A DNA stretch of 64,000 bases. Source: Streptomyces ardesiacus (GTDB lineage Bacteria > Actinomycetota > Actinomycetes > Streptomycetales > Streptomycetaceae). The position numbers and the translations under genes are program-made. The notes under the pieces are model-generated. The model had not been told where the DNA came from. It did no database searches and was given only the letters and a program-made list of their open reading frames with translations. This document shows, piece by piece, positions 23,367 through 31,109 of the stretch; position 1 is the stretch's first letter; every line of letters begins with the position of its first letter. The DNA lies in NCBI RefSeq assembly GCF_003112575.1, contig NZ_BEWC01000001.1, positions 1,302,001 to 1,366,000 of the forward strand, given 5' to 3'.

Positions 23367-24195
23367 GGGCGGCGTCCGAGCGCAGGAAGGCCAGCACCAG
23401 GGAGGCCACCTGGTCGGGGAACTGGTCGTGCGGGTAGTGACCGGCGCCCTCGATCATCTCCAGGCGCCCGAGGCCGGACGGCAGCGCGCCGACGACCGCC
23501 GCGCCCTCGGCGTACGGGTCCGCCCAGTCCGGGTCGAGGGTGCCCATCACGACCAGCACCGGGCAGCGCACGTTGCCGAGCTGTTCGCCCGCGTCGGTCG
23601 GCGCGCTGCGGCCCATGTTCTGCAGGGCCTTCATCCGGCCCGGCTCGCGCAGCCGTGACTCGACGAGGCCGAGCCGCTCGGCCCAGTCGGCGGGCCTCAC
23701 GCCCGGGTACGCCACGTCCAGGTACGAGCGCCACAGGCGCAGGCTGCCGAACAGGCCCGCGCCGAGCAGCCGCACCATGCCCCGCCGAAACCGCCGCACC
23801 CGCAGGTCGCCGAGGCGCACCGACTGCTTGCGGGTGAACGGCGCCAGCTCGACGACCGCCGTGACCAGCGCGGGTTCCCGTGCCGCGGCGATGGTGGCGG
23901 CGCCGCCCGAGATCGAGTGGCCGACCAGGACGGCCGGGCCGCCCAGGTGCCGGATCAGGGCGAGCAGGTCACCGGCGAGGGCGGTGCGGCTCCACTCCGC
24001 CCAGTCGACGCCGGACTCGCCGCAGCCGCGCAGATCCACCGAGGCGACCCGGTGACCGGCCGCCACCAGCCGCGGGACCACGGCGCGGTACGCGGCACGG
24101 CTGTCGCCCATGCCGTGGGCGAGCACGATCAGCGGGCCCGATCCCGCCACCTCGTACGCGATCGTGCCGCCGTCGACGGCGAGGTACTCGGTCAT
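23359..24195 (-). CDS. Alpha/beta-fold hydrolase
   Basis: This 278-residue cytoplasmic hydrolase has the oxyanion motif LAHGMG (25-30), the nucleophile elbow GHSISGG (92-98, Ser94), an acid in MGTLDPDWADPYAEG and the catalytic His in GAGHYPHDQFP near the C-terminus. A helical cap lies between about residues 125 and 200. The ATG at 24195 has GGGAG upstream and gives the normal family start TEYLAVDGGTIAYEV. It is co-transcribed with the downstream TetR gene. The substrate is unknown, probably an ester or lactone that also acts as inducer. Confidence 0.9.
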   Translation of the reverse strand: MTEYLAVDGGTIAYEVAGSGPLIVLAHGMGDSRAAYRAVVPRLVAAGHRVASVDLRGCGESGVDWAEWSRTALAGDLLALIRHLGGPAVLVGHSISGGAATIAAAREPALVTAVVELAPFTRKQSVRLGDLRVRRFRRGMVRLLGAGLFGSLRLWRSYLDVAYPGVRPADWAERLGLVESRLREPGRMKALQNMGRSAPTDAGEQLGNVRCPVLVVMGTLDPDWADPYAEGAAVVGALPSGLGRLEMIEGAGHYPHDQFPDQVASLVLAFLRSDAARA

Positions 24196-24225
24196 GTCGC
24201 ACTCCCAGGGGTGGCCGATGGCGCT

Positions 24226-24264
24226 GGCTAATGACATTAACTAAAAGCTACTGCCATTAGCCAA
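24226..24264 (-). promoter_or_regulatory. Hydrolase-tetR promoter covered by TAATG/CATTA repeats
   Basis: On the minus strand TTGGCT (24264-24259) and TAATGT (24239-24234) could be -35 and -10 boxes 19 nt apart. The palindrome TAATG-A-CATTA (24229-24239) covers the -10 box and CATTAGCC (24255-24262) covers the -35 box. GGCTAATG and CATTAGCC also form an 8+8 inverted repeat over 37 bp. This AT-rich island contrasts with its surroundings and is the likely TetR binding region. Confidence 0.6.
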
Positions 24265-24269
24265 GGCTG

Positions 24270-24521
24270 TCAACGGCCCGCCCCCGGCCCCCGGTCGGCG
24301 GGGGCGGGCCGTCCTGTCGCGCGCCGGACGGCCGACTCCACCTCGCGGTGCGGGAGGCCGGTCTCGGCGGCGTAGTCGGCGATGCCCCGGGCGAGGGCCG
24401 CGGTGGCGTCGGACCAGACGGCCAGGGCGACCGTGGCGTTCTCACCCCTGTTGTTGCGGTAGCGGTCGTCCGCGGCCTCGACGGCACGCCTGAGTTCGAT
24501 GAGTCGTCTCGGGATTTCCAT
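24270..24521 (-). CDS. Small conserved-looking protein, unknown function
   Basis: This 83-residue acidic-to-basic helical protein starts with an amphipathic segment (IPRRLIELRRAVEAADDRYR). WSDATAALARGIADYAAE follows, and the C-terminal tail is disordered, rich in Arg, Pro and Gly. Codon use is as in neighbouring genes and the reading frame fills the gap between two transcription units, so I think it is real. No ribosome site is obvious, and a TACGCT box 8 nt before the ATG could give a nearly leaderless mRNA. No domain recognised. Confidence 0.6.
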   Translation of the reverse strand: MEIPRRLIELRRAVEAADDRYRNNRGENATVALAVWSDATAALARGIADYAAETGLPHREVESAVRRATGRPAPADRGPGAGR

Positions 24522-24670
24522 GGTCGGAAAGCGTAGGGCGGCAGGGCGTGCGACCAGGTGTCTTGCCGAGCGGGAGTGCTCTCGACGGGGGCAGTCGTCG
24601 TTGCCCCCGCCGGTGCCCGTGCGGCCCGGTGGTGTCGCGGGGCCCGGGGGTGCGCCGCCCGGCGACGGGC

Positions 24671-24700
24671 TTGACCCTGTGGGTGCGCGCCGGTTAGAAC
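24671..24700 (+). promoter_or_regulatory. Possible promoter of the DUF6807 gene
   Basis: TTGACC (24671-24676) and TAGAAC (24695-24700) are 18 nt apart, 50 nt before the ATG of the DUF6807 gene. The rest of the 228-bp gap between the small protein and this gene shows nothing else I can support. Confidence 0.4.
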
Positions 24701-24749
24701 GTGGGCACGCCCGGATGGTAAGCGGTTTCTACAACGAAGAGGACCACGC

Positions 24750-25682
24750 ATGACGCTCTCACTCACCCATGTGCACGGCGACCGCGTCACCGTGGCCCAC
24801 GGGGCGGCCGGGACCGAGCTGTTCTCCTACGTGTACCGCCCCGAGGCCGGCTGGGAGGCGCCCAAGCCGTACCTCCACCCGGTCCGGACCCTGTCCGGCG
24901 CGCCCGTCACCGACTACCGGCCCCACGACCACCGCTGGCACAAGGGCCTGCAGTTGACCGCCTCCCACCTCTCCGGACAGAACCTGTGGGGCGGCAACAC
25001 CTACGTCCACGGCCAGGGGTACCTCGCGCTGCCGGACAGGGTCGGCTCGATGGCCCACGTCTCCTTCGAGGAGGTCGGCGCCGAGGGGGACCGCGCCGTC
25101 GTCGCCGAGAAGCTGACCTGGCACCCGCACGACGGTGACCTGTGGGCCGAGGAGGAGCGCCGGATCGAGGTCGGCGACATCGACCCGGACAGCGGCAGTT
25201 GGACGCTCACCTGGACCTCGGCGGTGACCAACCGGCGTGCCGAACCACTGCGGTTCGGCAGCCCGACCACCCACGGGCGCCCCGCCGCCGGATACACCGG
25301 ACTGTTCTGGCGCGGCCCGCGCGCCTTCCGCGGCGGCCGGGTCTTCACCGCCGACGGGGCCGGGTCCGGCGAGGCCCCTCCGATGGGCTCCCAGTCCCCC
25401 TGGCTGGCCTATGTGGGCGAGCACGACGGACGGGACGGCCACGCCACGCTCGTCTTCGAACACGCCCCGTCCAACGACCACTTGGGAGAGAAGGGTGCCC
25501 ACCCGGCGCACTGGTTCGTGCGCAGCGACCCCTTCGCCGCGGTCGCACCCTCCTGGGCCTTCCACGAGGAACTGGTCCTGCCGCCGGGCGAGACCCTGGC
25601 CCGGACCTACCGCGTGCTCGTCGCCGACGGCGCCTGGGACCGTGCACGGGTCGCCGCGCACCTCGAGCAACTGGGGTGGTGA
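24750..25682 (+). CDS. DUF6807 (PmoA-like) family protein
   Basis: This 310-residue cytoplasmic protein of the family often labelled 'methane oxygenase PmoA' despite no evidence of that activity. The family mark is a His-rich loop early in the chain (PHDHRWHKGLQLTASHL, about 58-74), followed by jelly-roll-like beta strands and a late DHLGEKGAHPAHWFVRSDP. Such proteins usually sit in sugar-catabolism loci with Gfo/Idh/MocA dehydrogenases and LacI regulators. Here the following gene encodes a homoserine-dehydrogenase-like protein instead. The ATG has GAAGAGGA upstream. Function unknown. Confidence 0.82.
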   Translation: MTLSLTHVHGDRVTVAHGAAGTELFSYVYRPEAGWEAPKPYLHPVRTLSGAPVTDYRPHDHRWHKGLQLTASHLSGQNLWGGNTYVHGQGYLALPDRVGSMAHVSFEEVGAEGDRAVVAEKLTWHPHDGDLWAEEERRIEVGDIDPDSGSWTLTWTSAVTNRRAEPLRFGSPTTHGRPAAGYTGLFWRGPRAFRGGRVFTADGAGSGEAPPMGSQSPWLAYVGEHDGRDGHATLVFEHAPSNDHLGEKGAHPAHWFVRSDPFAAVAPSWAFHEELVLPPGETLARTYRVLVADGAWDRARVAAHLEQLGW

Positions 25683-25741
25683 GCCCGGCGCACGACGGCC
25701 CACCGGCGGCGGGCCGGACGGTGTGACAGGATCCCGGGTCC

Positions 25742-26758
25742 ATGAGGGAAGCGACTGAAGCGACTCGGGCCGCCGTGGTCCTCGCCGGGTACGGCCCGGT
25801 GGGGCAGGCGTTCGCCGACTGGCTGCAACGGGACTCGGCGGCGCTCGCACACCGTCACGGCGTACGGCCGCGGGTCGCCGCCGTACGCGCGAGTACGGCC
25901 CAGTGCGCCACCGGCGCCGACGGGTCGGTGCCGCCGCGCCCGCAGTGGGGTCCCCTGCGACCGCTGGGCGAGACGTTCGAGCGCACCGGCGCGCGCGTGT
26001 TCGTCCAGGCCGTCCCCTCCACGCCCGGAGTGCGGCAGCGCGCGGCGGAGGAGGCCGTCGCCGCACTGCGCCGGGGCATCCACGTGGTGACGGCCACCAA
26101 GAGCCACCTGCTGACCCACTGGCGGGAACTGGCCGAGGCCGCCCGGGCGGGCGGCAGCACGATCAGGATCTCCGGGGCCACCGGCGCGGCGCTCCCGGCG
26201 GGCGACCTGGCGCGCACCTCCCTGCGCGGCCTGGACTGCCGGACGGTCCGTGCCTGTCCCAACGGCACCGTCACCTTCGTGCTCGACCGCCTCGCCGAAG
26301 GCGGCACCCTGGCCGACGCGGTCCGTGCCGCGCAGCTACGGGGCATCGCGGAGGCGGACCCCTCGGCGGACCTGTCGGGCGAGGACGCCGCCACCAAGGT
26401 GCGCCTGCTGGCCGCGCTGCTCTGGGGCTGGGACCCGGCGGAGGTACGGGTGCGGGCGCAGCCGGTCGACGCGGCCGCCGCGGCCCGGGCCCGGGACGCC
26501 GCTGCCCGGTCCCGCCGGCTGCGGGCGGTCGCCGGCGCCTCGGCGGACGAACCGGGTGTCGTACGCGTACGGCTGGAGGAGACGGAGCCCGGGGATCCGC
26601 TGCACGCGCTGAGCGGACCCGAGAAGGCCGTTGTCTTCGGCTGCCCCGACGCGGGCGACGTGACCGTGAGCGGCGGCCGGTCGAGTCCGGTGGGAGCGGC
26701 ACTGGCCCTGGTGAAGGACACCGTCGAGGTCACGGCCCCGCGCACCGGCTTCCAGTGA
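25742..26758 (+). CDS. Homoserine dehydrogenase-like oxidoreductase
   Basis: This 338-residue protein starts with a Rossmann motif GYGPVGQAFADWL (about 16-28) and continues with VQAVPSTPGVRQRAAEEAV and GIHVVTATKSHLL. The last matches the catalytic-lysine region of homoserine dehydrogenase (VVTANKG). The middle has SGATGAALPA and GTVTFVLDRLAEGGTLADAVRAAQ, as in the family. It lacks the ACT domain of biosynthetic enzymes. Streptomyces keep a separate hom gene, so this is probably a paralogue with another hydroxy- or oxo-acid substrate. It is 59 nt downstream of the DUF6807 gene and may be co-transcribed. Confidence 0.8.
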   Translation: MREATEATRAAVVLAGYGPVGQAFADWLQRDSAALAHRHGVRPRVAAVRASTAQCATGADGSVPPRPQWGPLRPLGETFERTGARVFVQAVPSTPGVRQRAAEEAVAALRRGIHVVTATKSHLLTHWRELAEAARAGGSTIRISGATGAALPAGDLARTSLRGLDCRTVRACPNGTVTFVLDRLAEGGTLADAVRAAQLRGIAEADPSADLSGEDAATKVRLLAALLWGWDPAEVRVRAQPVDAAAAARARDAAARSRRLRAVAGASADEPGVVRVRLEETEPGDPLHALSGPEKAVVFGCPDAGDVTVSGGRSSPVGAALALVKDTVEVTAPRTGFQ

Positions 26759-26767
26759 GGCGCGGGC

Positions 26768-26794
26768 CCGGCGGCCGGGGACGACCGCCGCCGG
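26768..26794. terminator. Possible stem-loop after the homoserine dehydrogenase-like gene
   Basis: CCGGCGG and CCGCCGG form a 7-bp stem with a 13-nt loop, 9 nt after the stop codon. GC-rich chance stems are common here, so support is modest. Confidence 0.4.
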
Positions 26795-26901
26795 TTCCCG
26801 GGTGCGCGGACCCGTGCACAGCAGGCGTACAACGTTTCGAAAGCGTCGCGAGTCTCCCTGTTCAGCCACGCTCAATCCACGCTTCACCTGGAGTTGTCCG
26901 C

Positions 26902-29136
26902 ATGCCTCGGTTCAGCATTGTCATTCCGGTGTTCAAGGTGCAGGGGTACCTTCGCGAGTGCCTGGACTCGGTCGTGGGACAGTCGTACCGGGACATCGAG
27001 GTGATCGCCGTGGACGACTGCTCACCGGACTCCTGCGGCGCGATCATCGACGAGTACGCCGCCCGCGACGACCGCGTCAAGGCCGTCCACCTGCCGGAGA
27101 ACGTCGGCCTGGGCCGGGCGCGCAACGCCGGGCTCCGGCACGCGCGGGGCGACTACGTCCTGTTCCTCGACAGCGACGACACCTACACCCCCGGCCTGCT
27201 GGAGGCGCTGGCCGGCCGGCTCGACGCCGTCGGGGAGCTGGACATCCTCGTCTTCGACCACGTGCGCACCTACTGGTGGGGCAGGGGCGGCCGCAGCCAG
27301 ACCGCGGGCCTGTTCGAGAAGGCGGGCACGGACGTCTTCCGCCTCCAGGACCGGCCGGAGTACGTGGAACTCTTCCTGGTGGCCTGGAACAAGGCGTTCC
27401 GCCGCGAGTTCTTCCTCGAACAGGGCCTGCAGTACGCCCCCGGTCTGTACGAGGACGCGCCGGTCACCCACATGGCGATGGTCACGGCCGAGCGCATCGG
27501 CTGCCTGAACCGGGTCGGTGTCGAGTACCGCCAGCGCCGCCAGGGCGCGATCACCAAGACGCCGGGACGCAAGCACTTCGACATCTTCGCGCAGTACGAG
27601 GGGCTGTTCGCGTTCCTCGCCGAGCGGCCCGAGCTGGCCTGGGCCACCCCCATGCTGTTCGAACGGGCCGTGTTCCACATGCTGTTCGCGCTCAAGCGCC
27701 CCGAGCGGGTCCGGGCCGCCGACCGCAAGGAGTTCTTCGAGCGCACCGCCGACTTCTACGCCGCCCACGTCCCGGACGGCTTCACGGTGCCCGACGGGCC
27801 GACCGGGGTGTACATGCGGGCCGTGGCCAAACGGCTCTACCGCGCCTACCGGGCAACCCAGTTCGCGGCCCGCGCCAAGGCGGCGGGGCCCACCAGGGTC
27901 CTCAAGGCCAAGACCAAGGTCGGCAGACGGGCCTACGCGGGCCTGTACACCCTCCAGCGCAGACGTTCCCCCGACCCCCGCCTCGCCGTCTACTCCTCGT
28001 ACTGGGACCGGTTGCCGTCCTGCAACCCGCTCGCCGTCTACGAGAAGGCCAGGGAACTCGTCCCCGACGTGCACGGCGTCTGGGTGGTGCGCAAGGAAGT
28101 GGCCGGGCGGGTGCCCGAGGGCATCGACCACGTGGTGCGCGGCTCGCGCCGCTACTGGGAAGTGATGGCCCGCGCGCGGTACTTCGTGAACAACGTCAAC
28201 TTCCCCGACCACATCGTCAAGCGCCCCGGACAGCTCCACCTCCAGACCCACCACGGAACCCCGCTCAAGCGCATGGGCCTCGACCAGAGGGCCTACCCCG
28301 CGGCCGCCCGGGGCATGGACTTCGACCGCCTCCTGGACCGCGTGGACCGGTGGGACGTCAGCGTCTCCTCCAACCCGCACTCCACCAAGCAGTGGGAGCG
28401 CGTCTACCCCGGCTCCTACGAGTCCCTCGACGTGGGCTACCCGCGCAACGACCGCTACTACCGCGCCGGCGCCGAGGAGGTCGCCGCCGTCCGCGCCCGG
28501 CTCGGCATAGCCCCGGGCCGGACCGCGCTGCTGTACGCGCCGACCCACCGCGACTACCGGACGGACTGGACCCCCTCCTTCGACCTGGCCCGCCTGGCCG
28601 GCGCTCTGGGCGACGAGTTCGTCCTGCTGGTGCGCACCCACTACTTCTACGACCGCAGTCCGGAGCTGAGCGACCTCGCCGCACGGGGCGCGGTCATCGA
28701 CGTGTCCGGCCACCCCTGCGTCGAGGACCTCTGCCTGGCCGCGGACGCGCTCGTCACCGACTACTCCTCCCTCACCTTCGACTACGCCAACCTCGACCGG
28801 CCCATCGTCGTCCACGCCGACGACTGGGAGATCTACTCCCAGGTCCGCGGCGTCACCTTCGACCTCCTCTCCGGCCGCCCCGGCGACACCCCGGGCGCGG
28901 TGGCCACCACCGAGGACGAGCTCATCGACACCTTCCGCAGCGGCCGCTGGCGCGACACCGAGACCGCCGGCCTGCGCGCGGCCTTCCGCGAGCGCTTCTG
29001 CCCGTACGACGACGGACACGCCGCGGAGCGCGTGGTGCGCCACTTCTTCCTCGGTCAGGAGACAGCTCCCGGGATAATCCCGCTCGCGCAGCGCACCCCG
29101 GCCCCCGCCCCCGCCGCGGCACCGGCCCTCGGCTGA
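26902..29136 (+). CDS. Two-domain GT2 glycosyltransferase / TagF-like CDP-glycerol glycerophosphotransferase
   Basis: The 744-residue protein has an N-terminal GT2 (GT-A) domain, about 1-330, with FSIVIPVFKVQGY, VDDCSPDS (37-44) and the metal-binding DSD at 90-92. A C-terminal poly(glycerol/ribitol-phosphate) polymerase domain (about 370-720) carries THHGTPLKRMG (449-459), YAPTHRDYRTDW and VTDYSSLTFDYANL (618-631). The two His regions are those needed by TagF-type enzymes. It probably builds or primes a teichoic-acid-like wall polymer. It stands alone, with a strong terminator after it and no other teichoic acid gene nearby. An Ala/Pro tail ends the chain. GGAG lies 9 nt before the ATG. Confidence 0.9.
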   Translation: MPRFSIVIPVFKVQGYLRECLDSVVGQSYRDIEVIAVDDCSPDSCGAIIDEYAARDDRVKAVHLPENVGLGRARNAGLRHARGDYVLFLDSDDTYTPGLLEALAGRLDAVGELDILVFDHVRTYWWGRGGRSQTAGLFEKAGTDVFRLQDRPEYVELFLVAWNKAFRREFFLEQGLQYAPGLYEDAPVTHMAMVTAERIGCLNRVGVEYRQRRQGAITKTPGRKHFDIFAQYEGLFAFLAERPELAWATPMLFERAVFHMLFALKRPERVRAADRKEFFERTADFYAAHVPDGFTVPDGPTGVYMRAVAKRLYRAYRATQFAARAKAAGPTRVLKAKTKVGRRAYAGLYTLQRRRSPDPRLAVYSSYWDRLPSCNPLAVYEKARELVPDVHGVWVVRKEVAGRVPEGIDHVVRGSRRYWEVMARARYFVNNVNFPDHIVKRPGQLHLQTHHGTPLKRMGLDQRAYPAAARGMDFDRLLDRVDRWDVSVSSNPHSTKQWERVYPGSYESLDVGYPRNDRYYRAGAEEVAAVRARLGIAPGRTALLYAPTHRDYRTDWTPSFDLARLAGALGDEFVLLVRTHYFYDRSPELSDLAARGAVIDVSGHPCVEDLCLAADALVTDYSSLTFDYANLDRPIVVHADDWEIYSQVRGVTFDLLSGRPGDTPGAVATTEDELIDTFRSGRWRDTETAGLRAAFRERFCPYDDGHAAERVVRHFFLGQETAPGIIPLAQRTPAPAPAAAPALG

Positions 29137-29150
29137 CCGGGACCCGACGC

Positions 29151-29185
29151 GCCCCGGAACGGCCGCTTCCGGCCGATTCCGGGGC
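29151..29185. terminator. Strong stem-loop terminator
   Basis: GCCCCGGAA-CGGCCG pairs with CGGCCG-A-TTCCGGGGC: 15 bp with a single bulged A and a 4-nt CTTC loop, 14 nt after the stop codon of the GT2/TagF-like gene. It is the clearest terminator in the window. Confidence 0.8.
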
Positions 29186-29238
29186 GGTGCGCGGCGTTTC
29201 CCGCCCGGCGCGGACGGCCGGCGCGCACAGTGGTGGCC

Positions 29239-29985
29239 ATGACGACACCCGCACAGTCCCTCCGCTCCCTCGCCCGCACCCGGGCCTCCCTGGACGGCGA
29301 GGAGGTCACCTACTGGTGGTCCGGAAGCGTGTACTCCTGGGCGCCGGACGAGCCCTACGAGCGCCTCTTCGGCTTCGAGGGCGTCAACGTCGCCCGCCTG
29401 GTCCACGACGCCGAGGACGGCCCGGACTCCTACCGGCTGCTCAGCCGGGAGGCCGCCTTCTACCTCGACCCGGTCACCGGCGAGATCCTGGAGACCTGGC
29501 GGGACCTGCCGGTGGTGCACGTCTGGAACGATCCGGCGAACCAGAGGTGGCGCCCCTTCCCGGTCCCGACGACCGACCTCGGCGGGCAGGTCTGCTTCAG
29601 CCTGGAGATCCCGCTCTCCTACCCCTCGCCCCTGCCGCCGGCCCAGTACCCCCTGCACTCGGCCGGCGACACGTACCGGGCGCTCGAACTCTTCCAGTTC
29701 TTCGCCCACCGCGCGGACCTGGACGGACCGGCGCCCGGTGTCCCGGCCACCATGTCGTGGACCCGGATGTCGCCGTGGGTCCCGTGGATGGCCCCCGGCG
29801 GGCGGCCCGGCGGCCTCGCCTACCACTGCCGGGGCCGCAAGCTCGGCGCGTACACCGAGGTCCCCGGCCGCACCCGCGCCCACATCGCCGGCCACCACCC
29901 GGAATTCGCCCGGGCCCCGGAGCGGTGGAGCGAGCCGAACGAGACGAGCTGGACGTACTTCCGCAGGCTCAACCCGCCCGTGTGA
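29239..29985 (+). CDS. DUF1838-family protein
   Basis: This 248-residue protein is rich in Trp, Tyr and Pro. Recognisable family stretches are YWWSGSVYSWAPDEPYERLFGFEG (about 25-48), FYLDPVTGEILETW, WNDPANQRWRPFP and, late, WMAPGGRPGGLAYHCRGRKL with FARAPERWSEPNETSWTYF. No signal peptide is seen, although many family members are exported. A GTG three codons upstream is an alternative start; neither has a good ribosome site. Function is unknown. Confidence 0.82.
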   Translation: MTTPAQSLRSLARTRASLDGEEVTYWWSGSVYSWAPDEPYERLFGFEGVNVARLVHDAEDGPDSYRLLSREAAFYLDPVTGEILETWRDLPVVHVWNDPANQRWRPFPVPTTDLGGQVCFSLEIPLSYPSPLPPAQYPLHSAGDTYRALELFQFFAHRADLDGPAPGVPATMSWTRMSPWVPWMAPGGRPGGLAYHCRGRKLGAYTEVPGRTRAHIAGHHPEFARAPERWSEPNETSWTYFRRLNPPV

Positions 29986-30020
29986 GGAGCATGAGTCCGG
30001 CCGCACAGCGGTGAGCGTTT

Positions 30021-30026
30021 TATGGT
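30021..30026 (+). promoter_or_regulatory. Possible -10 box for leaderless DUF998 mRNA
   Basis: TATGGT lies exactly 6 nt before the ATG of the DUF998 gene and there is no ribosome site, so transcription may begin at the start codon. No good -35 box is visible. Confidence 0.35.
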
Positions 30027-30032
30027 GTATTG

Positions 30033-30623
30033 ATGCGATACGTCCCCAGGTGGGTCCTGCTCTCGTCGGGATGCGCCCCCGTCCTGCTGACCGCGGGCTG
30101 GGCCGGCGCGGCGCGGTTCGAAGGGTCCTCCTACGACCCGGTCACCGAGACGATCAGCGTCCTGGGGTCCTACGGCGCCGCCGGGTTCTGGGTGATGACG
30201 GCCGGGTTCCTGGCGCTGGGCGTCTGCCATCTGCTGACCGCGTGGGGGCTGCGGGTGGCAGCCCTCGCCGGACGCCTCGCGCTGGGCGGCGGCGGCCTGG
30301 CCGCGCTGGTTCTGGTGGCGCTCCCCGCGCCCAGCAGCGGGGGCTCCCTGCGTCACGGAGCCGTGGTGGTGGTCGGGTTCACGCTCCTCGCGGTGTGGCC
30401 GGTGCTGGCCGCCCACGGGGGATCGGCCGTTCCCTGGGCGCTGCGCCTCGCGCCCTCGCTCCTCGCCACCGCCCTGATGGCCGCCGGCGGCGTGTGGTTC
30501 CTGATCGAGATGCAAGGGCACGGTCACGCCGGCGTCGCCGAACGGGTCGTCACCTCCTTCCAGTCGGTGTGGCCCTTCGTGGTGGCCGCCTCCTGCCTCC
30601 ACCACGCCCGCCGCCGGGCCTGA
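30033..30623 (+). CDS. DUF998 membrane protein
   Basis: This 196-residue integral membrane protein has six predicted helices (about 8-28, 50-70, 76-94, 108-126, 132-152, 170-190). The segment YDPVTETISVLGSYGAAGFWVM after the first helix is the DUF998 signature. The start is ATG at 30033, with TTG one codon earlier as alternative. The sequence lacks a Shine-Dalgarno site and a TATGGT box lies 6 nt upstream, so a leaderless transcript is possible. It converges with the next small membrane protein gene. Function unknown. Confidence 0.8.
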   Translation: MRYVPRWVLLSSGCAPVLLTAGWAGAARFEGSSYDPVTETISVLGSYGAAGFWVMTAGFLALGVCHLLTAWGLRVAALAGRLALGGGGLAALVLVALPAPSSGGSLRHGAVVVVGFTLLAVWPVLAAHGGSAVPWALRLAPSLLATALMAAGGVWFLIEMQGHGHAGVAERVVTSFQSVWPFVVAASCLHHARRRA

Positions 30624-30641
30624 CCTCCGTTCCGCGCGCGC

Positions 30642-31007
30642 TCAGCGCCGCGCCAGCACCAGCAGACTCAGCCCGAACATCAGGACGCCCAGGGGGAGAT
30701 GGACCGACGGGACGTGCGCGATGCCGAGCACCACCTGGACCGAGGCGAGGGCGAGGAAGCCGCAGGCCTGCCACACGGGCGTGACCGGGCCGCCGCCCGG
30801 CTTCCACGCCAGTACCGCCGCGAGCACGTACAGCATCGACGCCCCGTACATCACCCGCGCTCCGGCACTGTGCAGCGTCTCTCCGTAGGACGCGGTCAGC
30901 AGCAGTCCGGCGGAGACGGCCTGGAGGAGGATGGTGAGTGTCTGCAGGGCCATCGCGATCCGCAGGAAAGAGAAGCGGCGCTGTGCCGTCACCTGGGTCG
31001 TCGTCAT
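30642..31007 (-). CDS. Small four-helix membrane protein, possible partner of the ECF sigma factor
   Basis: The 121-residue protein has four hydrophobic segments (about 14-36, 48-68, 75-95, 99-118), a short basic N-terminus and no cysteine-rich or zinc motif. It is divergent from an ECF41-type sigma factor gene across 102 bp, which makes it a possible target or modulator of that sigma factor. I do not recognise a characterised family. Start ATG; the C-terminus ends VLARR. Confidence 0.7.
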   Translation of the reverse strand: MTTTQVTAQRRFSFLRIAMALQTLTILLQAVSAGLLLTASYGETLHSAGARVMYGASMLYVLAAVLAWKPGGGPVTPVWQACGFLALASVQVVLGIAHVPSVHLPLGVLMFGLSLLVLARR

Positions 31008-31109
31008 GCCACGGTCCCCTTTTCTACCCCCGTGGGGCAGTAGATCGATACGCTCTCACCAGCCCGACGACACGGGCCTGCGAAAGGTAAGGCGAGGAGG
31101 CGGTCGGGC

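Noticed and set aside
26835..26842. TTTCGAAA palindrome upstream of the GT2/TagF-like gene
   Set aside because: An isolated 8-bp palindrome without a second copy, repressor gene or promoter context is too weak to call an operator.
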